Assembly: GCA_037444845.1 (NCBI GenBank)
Contig: JBBILQ010000103.1
Location: forward strand, 1 to 5,072
From: JARYMI01 sp037444845
GTDB lineage: Bacteria; Acidobacteriota; Aminicenantia; Aminicenantales; UBA8522
Direction of reading: 5' to 3'
DNA length: 5,072 nt
Position 1 is the stretch's first letter, and each line of letters starts with the position of its first letter. The notes under the pieces were generated by a model. That model did not search any database, was not told the origin of the DNA, and worked only from the letters and a program-made list of their open reading frames with translations. The position numbers and the translations under genes were made by a program. Of the stretch, positions 1 to 5,072 are shown one piece after another.

Positions 1-49
1 TGTCCCGTCTTGGCGCATGACTTTGGAAAGGTATTTATGAGACGGGACA
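1..49. repeat. Perfect 10-bp inverted repeat at the left edge
   Basis: TGTCCCGTCT at 1-10 is matched exactly by its reverse complement AGACGGGACA at 40-49, leaving a 29-base loop. It lies just upstream of the restriction-enzyme start at 73. No T-tract follows on the + strand, so it does not look like a simple terminator. Because the left arm begins at base 1, the repeat may extend outside the window. It could be an end of a small mobile element, a REP-like hairpin or an operator; the sequence alone does not decide between these. Confidence 0.6.
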
Positions 50-72
50 CTAGCCGAGACGGTGACAATATA

Positions 73-704
73 ATGGCCAAGGAATGGATTTTGAATCAAG
101 CAAATATGAGGTGGCAGTTTAACAGGCCCAGGAATGTCGGGAAAGTATCAGAAGAAATAAGAAAATGTGGGCCAAAATCTTTGCGCGATTGGGAAGGCTA
201 CTATTATCACAAAGTCTATCCGAAGGAACATTTAGAACAGTTAGGCCGGAAGCTGTACATAAAAATTAGCGAGGTATGTCAGGCCGAGATTGAAAGCATA
301 ACCGAACAAGATTGCATAGATTTTGTCATCAATCTTGTTATTAACAGAACCTTTGACGGTTATCAATCTGAGATCCAAACAATCTATGGACAATTGCAGC
401 AGACATTGGGAGTCAAGGTTGAGCCGGCACCAGATGAATGGGACAGGGGATACAACGTGGATTTCTTCATCAGGATAAAAGACAAGCATATCGGCCTGCA
501 GATTAAACCCGCAGGGCATGCTTACATAACACAAATCATCAATGAATTAGAATTCCAGAAAAAGACTCATGAAAAATTTGCAGCCAAGTATGGAGGCAAA
601 GTTTCTACATTATTTCAGTGAAAGAAGCTGGAAAGAAAACTATATATAATCCTGAGGTTATCGAGGAAATTAGAAAAGAAATTCAAAAGCTGGAAAAAAC
701 GTAG
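73..704 (+). pseudogene. MjaI-family type II restriction endonuclease, frameshifted near the C-terminus
   Basis: I recognise this as a MjaI-type (RE_MjaI) restriction endonuclease; the founding enzyme cuts CTAG, but specificity here is inferred only. The start at 73 has GGTGA at 61-65, 7 bases upstream, and begins MAKEWILN as expected for the family; an upstream in-frame ATG at 10 would add 21 unrelated residues through the inverted repeat. Diagnostic stretches are RWQFNRPRNVG, NLVINRTFDGYQSEI, PAPDEWDRGYNVDFF and IGLQIKP. The spaced D and QxK of VDFF...LQIK fit a PD-(D/E)XK-type catalytic core. As read, the frame ends at 621 with the non-family tail STLFQ. Shifting frame at about 603 restores FYIISVKEAG...NPEVIEEIRKEIQKLEKT with stop TAG at 702-704, giving about 210 residues. 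One T missing from the run at 602-604 explains this. It could be a true pseudogene, an assembly error or a phase-variable site. AT-rich composition suggests transfer; no methyltransferase is visible. Confidence 0.82.
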
Positions 705-723
705 CGCTGCCGAATTTTATTTT

Positions 724-749
724 AAAAAGATGAGTTGATTTTTCACTCA
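724..749 (-). terminator. Weak rho-independent-like terminator after the three-histidine protein gene
   Basis: Read on the minus strand, TGAGT (749-745) pairs with ACTCA (735-731) around a 9-base loop, and is followed by TCTTTTTAAA. The stem includes the TGA stop codon of the gene at 743-1468. The stem is short and AT-rich, so the call is tentative. The genes on either side are convergent, which makes a terminator here expected. Confidence 0.38.
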
Positions 750-1468
750 AAAATCTTTACCAAATTCTGATAAGAGGTGTGGACTTTCTCGACGGCCTTT
801 TCGATGGCAGGCCCCTCCCCTAACTTGGCTACTTCAGCTAACACTTTCGTGAACTCGAAGAGCTCGGAAGCGGCTTGGGTAAATTGCCCTGACTTCGATT
901 CCAACCGTTTGGGTAGAGAAGCCTTGGCGACGGCCTCAGCCTTGATAACCATCTCCTCGCTTACAGCTTTGATGCTTTCGTAATCCTTATCTGGCAGGTA
1001 CTTATGGTAAACGATATAGAGAACTTTGTGGAACGCATCGACCTCCTTGAGCACCGGCCGGATGATCCGGACCATCATCTCGTACTTGGAATGCAGATCC
1101 TCAGCGGCATTGAGCAAGGCTTCGTCGTCCTCCCCGGCTGAGGCAGCGAGGTAATTGTCCACGGTTTTCTTGAGCTCTTCCAGCCCCTGCTTCCACTTCG
1201 CCTCTTTGTCCCTGAGGATGCCAGGGAGTTGCGCCGCATAAATTTTTTCGGCCAGACTCTTGACTTCAGGAGCAAAGCTCCGCAGCGCCGCATAGTCTTT
1301 TTGCGGATAAGCCGTATGCCAGATGGGATAGATGATGTCATGGAATCTCACGAGCTCTGGAACGGTGCTCTCCGTCTCCTGGATGGCTGCTGGCGCCGCG
1401 GCCACGGCTCCTATTCCAAAAACCAGGAAAAGGATGAATGCGAGGTTTGCTGTCTTTGTGATTCTCAT
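743..1468 (-). CDS. Secreted helical protein with two tandem three-histidine domains
   Basis: I do not recognise a named family with a known function. The product is 241 residues. Residues 1-24 form a signal peptide (MRITKT, hydrophobic core LAFILFLVFGIGAVAAA), so it is probably periplasmic or secreted. The start at 1468 is chosen because AAAGGAGG (1480-1487) lies 11 bases upstream; an in-frame ATG at 1522 would place 18 extra residues before the signal peptide. The mature part is a direct, essentially ungapped duplication with a period of 104 residues. F-H-x3-Y-x3-H-x3-P-x-K-D-Y occurs at 42-59 and 146-163, an L-P pair at 81-82 and 185-186, and an LH/VH..Y motif at 126 and 230. Three histidines per copy (43, 51, 126 and 147, 155, 230) keep identical spacing. 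The rest is charged and predicted helical, so each copy may be a helical bundle; metal or cofactor binding by the histidines is inference. It has its own promoter and is monocistronic within the window. Confidence 0.85.
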   Translation of the reverse strand: MRITKTANLAFILFLVFGIGAVAAAPAAIQETESTVPELVRFHDIIYPIWHTAYPQKDYAALRSFAPEVKSLAEKIYAAQLPGILRDKEAKWKQGLEELKKTVDNYLAASAGEDDEALLNAAEDLHSKYEMMVRIIRPVLKEVDAFHKVLYIVYHKYLPDKDYESIKAVSEEMVIKAEAVAKASLPKRLESKSGQFTQAASELFEFTKVLAEVAKLGEGPAIEKAVEKVHTSYQNLVKIFE

Positions 1469-1479
1469 TCTTGTTCTTG

Positions 1480-1487
1480 CCTCCTTT
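1480..1487 (-). promoter_or_regulatory. Consensus Shine-Dalgarno that fixes the start of the three-histidine protein
   Basis: The minus strand reads AAAGGAGG, a full match to the anti-Shine-Dalgarno sequence, with 11 bases to the ATG at 1468. It is the strongest ribosome binding site in the window and supports 1468 over the upstream in-frame ATG at 1522. Confidence 0.85.
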
Positions 1488-1518
1488 GAAGTTCGGCCAA
1501 CCGGAGAGTTTTGATTTC

Positions 1519-1535
1519 GCACGGCTTAACCATGC
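1519..1535 (-). other. Small hairpin in the 5' leader of the three-histidine protein gene
   Basis: On the minus strand, GCATGG and CCGTGC pair (six pairs, one of them G-U) around the loop TTAAG. The hairpin falls right at the predicted 5' end of the transcript, about 50 bases upstream of the start codon. It could stabilise the mRNA 5' end; no known riboswitch structure is recognisable. Confidence 0.35.
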
Positions 1536-1543
1536 GGGGGAGG

Positions 1544-1572
1544 ATTTTATCACCGGCAGCGATTTTTGACAA
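1544..1572 (-). promoter_or_regulatory. Sigma-70-type promoter for the three-histidine protein gene
   Basis: On the minus strand, TTGTCA (1572-1567, five of six to the -35 consensus) and TAAAAT (1549-1544, five of six to the -10 consensus) are separated by exactly 17 bases. Transcription would start near 1537, giving a leader of about 70 bases. The 1469-1670 gap otherwise holds the leader hairpin, the Shine-Dalgarno and a GC-rich hairpin at 1619-1635, with no further gene. Confidence 0.65.
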
Positions 1573-1618
1573 GGGTCTTTCGATGAGAAAAATTCCCAGT
1601 ATATGATCTGAGATTGCC

Positions 1619-1635
1619 GCGCTCCCGTTGGGCGC
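1619..1635 (-). other. GC-rich hairpin downstream of the ProX gene
   Basis: GCGC at each end pairs, with an inner CC/GG pair, one bulged base and a short loop. It sits about 35-50 bases beyond the ProX stop codon. It is not directly followed by a T-tract, so an intrinsic terminator is not well supported; a 3'-end stabilising structure or a weak terminator is possible. Confidence 0.3.
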
Positions 1636-1670
1636 TCGATGACGATGTAAAAGAATTTATTGCGGTTGTA

Positions 1671-2168
1671 TTAAATAGTCATATAACGAACAGAGTTGCC
1701 AGCCCAGGCCAGGAATTTTTCGAAATCAGAGAAGCTTATCCCGAGCGTCCTCGTGTTGACGTTCGGATGAAAATGGATGCGCTCCGCTTGGCGGAGTTCC
1801 TGGTCGATAACCACGGCAACTTCTTTTCTGGCGTCGAATATCAGGCCGAAGGGTGATACAGCGCCTGGCTCAAGCCCGAGGATACGCTGCAGGCGCTCAG
1901 CCGAGCCGAAGCTGAGCCTGTCTTCTCCTAGCATGTCGTTGAGCTTTTTCAGGTCCGCGTTTTTGGAGTGTTCAATGATAACAAGGTAGTGACGGTTTCC
2001 CTGTTTATTGCGGAGGAAAAGATTCTTGCAGCGAGCTCCTTTTAAGTCCTGCCAGTGCTGCTTGGCCTCCTCGACCGTGTATACCGGTGGATGTTCATGC
2101 CTCAAAAAAGAGATACCCAGGCTTTCCAGGACCTCATAGACTCGCCTTTCTGCTTGAGTCTGGTTCAT
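1671..2168 (-). CDS. ProX/YbaK-type prolyl-tRNA trans-editing deacylase (Ala-tRNA(Pro) hydrolase)
   Basis: A 165-residue cytosolic protein covering a complete, free-standing YbaK/tRNA_edit domain. Family members of the ProX (ProXp-ala, PrdX) type hydrolyse alanine mis-attached to tRNA(Pro) by prolyl-tRNA synthetase, protecting proline codons. Visible hallmarks are HPPVYTVEEA (26-35), CKNLFLRNK (47-55) with Lys48 at the position of the family's conserved lysine, HYLVII (60-65), LSFGSAERL (85-93), the GAVSPFGL loop (102-109) and HPNVNT (134-139). Length matches the free-standing family, with no extra domains. The ATG at 2168 overlaps the TGA of the upstream lipoprotein gene as ATGA, and GGAG lies directly against the start codon, too close for normal use, so translation is probably coupled to the upstream gene. 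Substrate assignment rests on family resemblance; other ProX-like proteins act on different mischarged tRNAs. Confidence 0.88.
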   Translation of the reverse strand: MNQTQAERRVYEVLESLGISFLRHEHPPVYTVEEAKQHWQDLKGARCKNLFLRNKQGNRHYLVIIEHSKNADLKKLNDMLGEDRLSFGSAERLQRILGLEPGAVSPFGLIFDARKEVAVVIDQELRQAERIHFHPNVNTRTLGISFSDFEKFLAWAGNSVRYMTI

Positions 2169-3391
2169 CTCCGCCGGCTCGAGGTACCCGCTGACTCAAT
2201 TGATGACGCGACGACGTTGGCCACGCGGCTGCGCATGGCCACAATCGAACCCTTGTCATCAGGATGAACACGATTGGTCAGGAAGATGACAAAGGTTTCT
2301 GTATCCGGGTCGATCCAGATGGATGTTCCTGTGTATCCTGTATGGCCGTAGGAACGAGCCCCGAAAAGATCGCCGCGGGTAGTGCTGTAAGAAGAGTCGA
2401 TGTCCCAGCCCAGACCGCGGCCGGCAAAACTGACCTTGGACCAGACAGAAGTCATCCTCTCAACAGTGAGCGGGCTCAGGATTCGCCGGCCTTTGTGCTC
2501 TCCCATATTAAGCATCATCATGGCATATATGGCCAGGTCATCTGCCGTAGAGAAAAGCCCGGCGTTGCCCGATACTCCGCCCTGGAGCCGGGCCAGCGGA
2601 TCGTGAACAACCCCGACGAGCGGTTTTCCCTCGACGACTTCAGTCGGAACACAGGAAGGATGGTATTTGGAGGGCGGGACAAAGAACGTCCGGTCCATTC
2701 CCAGTGGCTCAAAAATGTGCTCTCGTGAAAACGTAGCAATGTCCTGGCCTGTAATCTTTTTCAAAACAGAAGACAAGGTGATGTATCCCAGACAACTGTA
2801 ACTAAAAGCTGCGCCAGGAGCACTGTTTTTCTTGAGCAAGGCGATATGGCTAACTAAATTCTCCAGGGTGCAAGGCCTGCCATATTTTTGTTCGACTTCT
2901 CCAGCATCCGTATAGGGAGGCAGACCTGACGTATGAGTCAGGAGATGCCAGATCCTCGCATCATCAGCCGGTTTGCCGGCCTCATCAAGATAAGGAGAAA
3001 ACTCCGGGATGTAGTCTTTGACTTTTTCATCGAGACTCAGCCGTCCCTGCTCGACGAGGATCATGATCGAGGTCGCCGTGGCCACAGGCTTGGTGAAGGA
3101 GGCGAGGTCGAAAATCATCGACTCCTCCATCCGGTTGCGCTTCGGAACCCATTGGCTTTCTCCAAAAGCCTTCCGGTAGACAACTTTTCCTTTTCTGCCC
3201 ACGACAAGCACTGCACCGGGAAAATCTTTCCTTGCAATGGCTTCCTCAACGATTGGATCAAGCTGCCGCAGATGCCGGGAGAACAGGCCGACTTCCTCGG
3301 GCTTGGCCCTGTCAGGCGATTGCGGAGCGCAGGAAAATAAGCAGATAGCCGCATAAACAAACCCCGTGATGACAATCACGTGCTTTTTCAT
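2165..3391 (-). CDS. Serine beta-lactamase-like hydrolase, predicted lipoprotein (penicillin-binding protein/class C fold)
   Basis: A 408-residue member of the serine beta-lactamase/S12 family (Pfam Beta-lactamase type), which includes DD-peptidases, class C beta-lactamases and esterases. The N-terminus MKKHVIVITGFVYAAICLFSC is a lipoprotein signal with lipobox LFSC and Cys21 as the lipidated residue, placing it at the cell envelope. Catalytic motifs appear in order: SFTK (Ser98, Lys101), HLLTHTSGLP (149-158), Y-S-C at 198-200 in the Y-x-N position, GGVSGNAGLFS (271-281) and HTG (350-352) as the K/H-T-G motif. The GGVSGNAGLFS region resembles YfeW/PBP4B-like proteins and hydrolases linked to cell-wall recycling, so peptidoglycan peptides or a related ester or amide are more likely substrates than beta-lactams; this is inference. 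The start at 3391 (ATG) gives a standard signal; a TTG two codons upstream is also open. No Shine-Dalgarno is visible. It is the first gene of a two-gene unit with ProX. Confidence 0.88.
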   Translation of the reverse strand: MKKHVIVITGFVYAAICLFSCAPQSPDRAKPEEVGLFSRHLRQLDPIVEEAIARKDFPGAVLVVGRKGKVVYRKAFGESQWVPKRNRMEESMIFDLASFTKPVATATSIMILVEQGRLSLDEKVKDYIPEFSPYLDEAGKPADDARIWHLLTHTSGLPPYTDAGEVEQKYGRPCTLENLVSHIALLKKNSAPGAAFSYSCLGYITLSSVLKKITGQDIATFSREHIFEPLGMDRTFFVPPSKYHPSCVPTEVVEGKPLVGVVHDPLARLQGGVSGNAGLFSTADDLAIYAMMMLNMGEHKGRRILSPLTVERMTSVWSKVSFAGRGLGWDIDSSYSTTRGDLFGARSYGHTGYTGTSIWIDPDTETFVIFLTNRVHPDDKGSIVAMRSRVANVVASSIESAGTSSRRR

Positions 3392-3405
3392 GGACAAACC
3401 GTCAA

Positions 3406-3437
3406 TTTATCATTCCGCAGCTCAGCCGATAAGTCAA
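3406..3437 (-). promoter_or_regulatory. Candidate promoter for the lipoprotein-ProX operon
   Basis: On the minus strand, TTGACT (3437-3432) is followed by AATGAT (3414-3409) after 17 bases, overlapping GATAAA (3411-3406) after 20 bases. Either -10 would start transcription about 10 bases before the ATG at 3391, giving an almost leaderless mRNA. That fits the absence of a Shine-Dalgarno, but both -10 matches are imperfect (four of six). Confidence 0.42.
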
Positions 3438-3478
3438 GGTCGCTCTCCACAATTTCTTGACAGAATCATCATAATTGC

Positions 3479-3508
3479 TTGACTTTTAGTCTGCGGATTC
3501 GGGATAAA
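3479..3508 (+). promoter_or_regulatory. Candidate promoter for the sensor kinase gene
   Basis: TTGACT (3479-3484) and GATAAA (3503-3508) are 18 bases apart. Transcription would begin near 3515, about 29 bases before the ATG at 3544. A perfect TTGACA at 3457-3462 lies 22 bases further upstream but has no acceptable -10 at the right distance. Confidence 0.5.
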
Positions 3509-3543
3509 GTAGAGGCGGAGCGTTTTCCAGGCCAAGGGCTTAA

Positions 3544-5072
3544 ATGCTCGAAAACTTAAGAATTGCGCTCAAAAAACAAAGAAGGCTGATCCTTATTTTC
3601 TTTCTGACTATTTTCCTTCCGGCCCTGTCACTCAGCATCTTCGGCATCAGAGCCATAAAGAACGAAAAATTCAGGCAGGCCAAACAGTTAGAAAACGAAT
3701 ACAGGAGAGAGGCCGCGCGGCTCAAATCCCTGATATCCACGGAATTCCGGGAACTGGAATTGCTTCTTCAGAATCTGGCAGAATCACAAGCATTCAAAGA
3801 CAGGGATGAAAAGACGATTGCCAACATCGTTCGTGTTCAAGTCGCCAATAATCCTCTTGTTGAGACAGTGTTCTTTTGTTATGAACATGGGGAGCCCCGC
3901 TTTCCGGCCTTTCTTCCTGTCCCGCGCGAGCCTTCTTTGCCTACGCGCTCAGTCCTGCCAGGACCGGTTCAAAAAACTCTGGACAAGGCTCAGGAGCAGG
4001 AATTTACAGCCAAGAACTACAGGCGTGCCATAAATCTATACCGTGACGTCCGGCGTCTAACGAAGAACCAAGACATTCAGGCCCAGGCGCTCTACAGCGA
4101 AGCCCGCTGTCTGGTGAAACTCGAGCGATACGCCGAAGCCATCGAGATTTTTGAGAAAATAGATAGAGATGATTCCGAGGCCGTCACCCTCTCTGGCCTG
4201 CCTCTCGCCCTCGCTGCCCGATTGCAGACGGTCCAATGCTACCAGGCGTTGAACGATATTCCAACCGCGCTGAAAAAGGGCCTCGACCTGTATGGAGATA
4301 TCATCCAGATGCGCTGGACTCTAAGCGAGGCCCAGTTCAAAACCTATACCGGCCTGGTCGAAGAGGCCATCGAAGAAATTCTGGCGGAAAATCCAGCCGC
4401 TCCGCCAACAGAGCGCTGGTCGGATCAATACGCCCGGCTAAAAACCTTGCTTCAGGACAAAAATGCGGAATGGGCAGTCATAAGTGCCATCCGACAGGAG
4501 GTCGTCCCCGACCTTCGCCGCAGGCAAACTGTTCCTCAAGTCATCCTCCCTATCCGGTATTCAAAGACGATAGGAAACAGAACATTTCTCATCCTGGCGA
4601 GCTGGATCGTCGAAGGGCCCGAAGAAGAGCCCATCGGGCTCATTGGCCTCAAGATCAGAGACGGCTTTCTGCTGAACAATGTCCTGTCCGAAGCCGCGGC
4701 AAAGGACCTGACCAAAGGTCAAACTGAGGTTGTCGTTTCTGACCTCGAGGGGAAAGTGTTGCTGGGCAAGGAAGACCTTTCCGCGGAGCGGGCGACCATC
4801 ACTGAATTTTTTGATGATAATTTCCCTCCCTGGAAGATGGAATTTTTTGGGACCAAGGCGAAATTTGGAATCGCCAGCATCAAGAGCAGCTTCTATTTCT
4901 GGACAATTCTTACCCTGGTGGTCGTCCTGACATTCGGCGCGGTTCTGATCGCCCGGACTATTGCGCATGAAATAGAAATTCTCAAGTTGAAGTCGGACTT
5001 CGTGTCCTCAGTCTCGCACGAGTTCAAAACCCCTCTGACTTCGATCAAAGCTCTAGCCGAAAGACTGCAGGG
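3544..5072 (+). CDS. Membrane sensor histidine kinase with TPR-containing extracytoplasmic domain (3' end outside window)
   Basis: The frame is open for 509 codons to the window edge; an in-frame TAA at 3541-3543 fixes the earliest start at the ATG at 3544, with a weak AAGGG 6 bases upstream. Residues 1-14 are cytoplasmic and basic; a first membrane span covers about 15-35. An extracytoplasmic part of about 410 residues follows: a charged helical, probably coiled-coil stretch (37-85), TPR-like helices at about 147-175, 180-207 and 221-250 (for example LYSEARCLVKLERYAEAIEI), and a Cache/PAS-like membrane-proximal region at about 330-435 (IGLIGLKI, VVVSDLEGKVLLG). The second span is at about 449-470. 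Then comes a short linker and the HisKA H-box LKSDFVSSVSHEFKTPLTSI with phospho-accepting His492. No HAMP domain fits between span and H-box. The ATPase domain and any response regulator must lie beyond 5072. The ligand is unknown. The lipoprotein operon is divergently transcribed from the same intergenic region. Confidence 0.9.
   Translation, partial: MLENLRIALKKQRRLILIFFLTIFLPALSLSIFGIRAIKNEKFRQAKQLENEYRREAARLKSLISTEFRELELLLQNLAESQAFKDRDEKTIANIVRVQVANNPLVETVFFCYEHGEPRFPAFLPVPREPSLPTRSVLPGPVQKTLDKAQEQEFTAKNYRRAINLYRDVRRLTKNQDIQAQALYSEARCLVKLERYAEAIEIFEKIDRDDSEAVTLSGLPLALAARLQTVQCYQALNDIPTALKKGLDLYGDIIQMRWTLSEAQFKTYTGLVEEAIEEILAENPAAPPTERWSDQYARLKTLLQDKNAEWAVISAIRQEVVPDLRRRQTVPQVILPIRYSKTIGNRTFLILASWIVEGPEEEPIGLIGLKIRDGFLLNNVLSEAAAKDLTKGQTEVVVSDLEGKVLLGKEDLSAERATITEFFDDNFPPWKMEFFGTKAKFGIASIKSSFYFWTILTLVVVLTFGAVLIARTIAHEIEILKLKSDFVSSVSHEFKTPLTSIKALAERLQ

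Noticed and set aside
10..72. Use of the upstream in-frame ATG at 10 as the restriction-enzyme start
   Set aside because: It would translate through the inverted repeat and add residues not expected for the family; the ATG at 73 has a suitable GGTGA ribosome binding site.
69..74. Perfect TATAAT hexamer upstream of the restriction gene
   Set aside because: It overlaps the start codon at 73-75, so transcription would begin inside the gene, and no -35-like hexamer lies at the right distance (46-51 reads GACACT).
1484..1506. Possible sequestering of the Shine-Dalgarno by an upstream CTCC in the leader
   Set aside because: Only four base pairs can form over a long loop, too weak to claim regulation.
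1614..1856. Open frame of 80 codons on the + strand
   Set aside because: It lies largely antisense to the ProX gene, has no family resemblance and no ribosome binding site that I can see.
2264..2728. Open frame of 154 codons on the + strand
   Set aside because: It is fully antisense to the beta-lactamase-like gene, whose catalytic motifs are intact; the translation is low in hydrophobic structure and looks like a shadow.
4236..4727. Open frame of 163 codons on the + strand inside the kinase gene
   Set aside because: It is rich in Arg, Pro and Ser, as expected of an out-of-frame reading, and sits within the continuous kinase frame.
4561..4968. Open frame of 135 codons on the minus strand
   Set aside because: It is antisense to the kinase sensor and second membrane span, with no recognisable domain.
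1..5072. CRISPR array, tRNA, rRNA or complete transposase gene
   Set aside because: No regularly spaced direct repeats, cloverleaf or conserved rRNA sequence, or transposase-like protein was seen on either strand.

Overview
The window looks like a piece of a bacterial chromosome or metagenome-assembled genome. Most of it is moderately GC-rich (about 55-60% where I counted in the 900-1080 region). It encodes a Gram-negative-type envelope: a lipoprotein with a lipobox, a secreted helical protein and a two-membrane-span sensor kinase. The gene style is reminiscent of Acidobacteriota or Aminicenantes-like bacteria, but that placement is an impression from protein style, not proof. No rRNA, tRNA, CRISPR array or complete insertion sequence is visible.

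Layout, left to right. Positions 1-49 hold a perfect 10-bp inverted repeat. Next, on the + strand (73-704), is an AT-rich gene (about 40% GC) for a MjaI-family type II restriction endonuclease, broken near its 3' end by an apparent one-base deletion in a T run. Its partner methyltransferase is not in the window. Three minus-strand genes follow. At 743-1468 is a secreted all-helical protein made of two copies of a domain with three conserved histidines each, with its own promoter and a perfect Shine-Dalgarno. At 1671-2168 is a ProX/YbaK-type trans-editing aminoacyl-tRNA deacylase. At 2165-3391 is a serine beta-lactamase-like lipoprotein. The last two overlap by 4 bases (ATGA) and form one translationally coupled unit, transcribed lipoprotein first.

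A divergent promoter region (3392-3543) contains four TTGAC motifs. It separates the lipoprotein operon from a + strand gene that starts at 3544 and runs off the right edge. That gene encodes a membrane sensor histidine kinase with a roughly 410-residue extracytoplasmic part containing TPR-like repeats and a Cache/PAS-like membrane-proximal region. The second membrane span is followed almost directly, with no HAMP domain, by the H-box; the window ends just after it.

How the genes might work together is mostly unclear. The kinase and the divergent lipoprotein hydrolase could share regulation through the common promoter region. The hydrolase/ProX pairing is a real translational coupling without an obvious functional link. 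The restriction gene looks like an acquired, decaying fragment of a mobile defence locus. The items I rate most worth a second look are the duplicated three-histidine protein, the frameshifted restriction enzyme and the TPR-sensor kinase.
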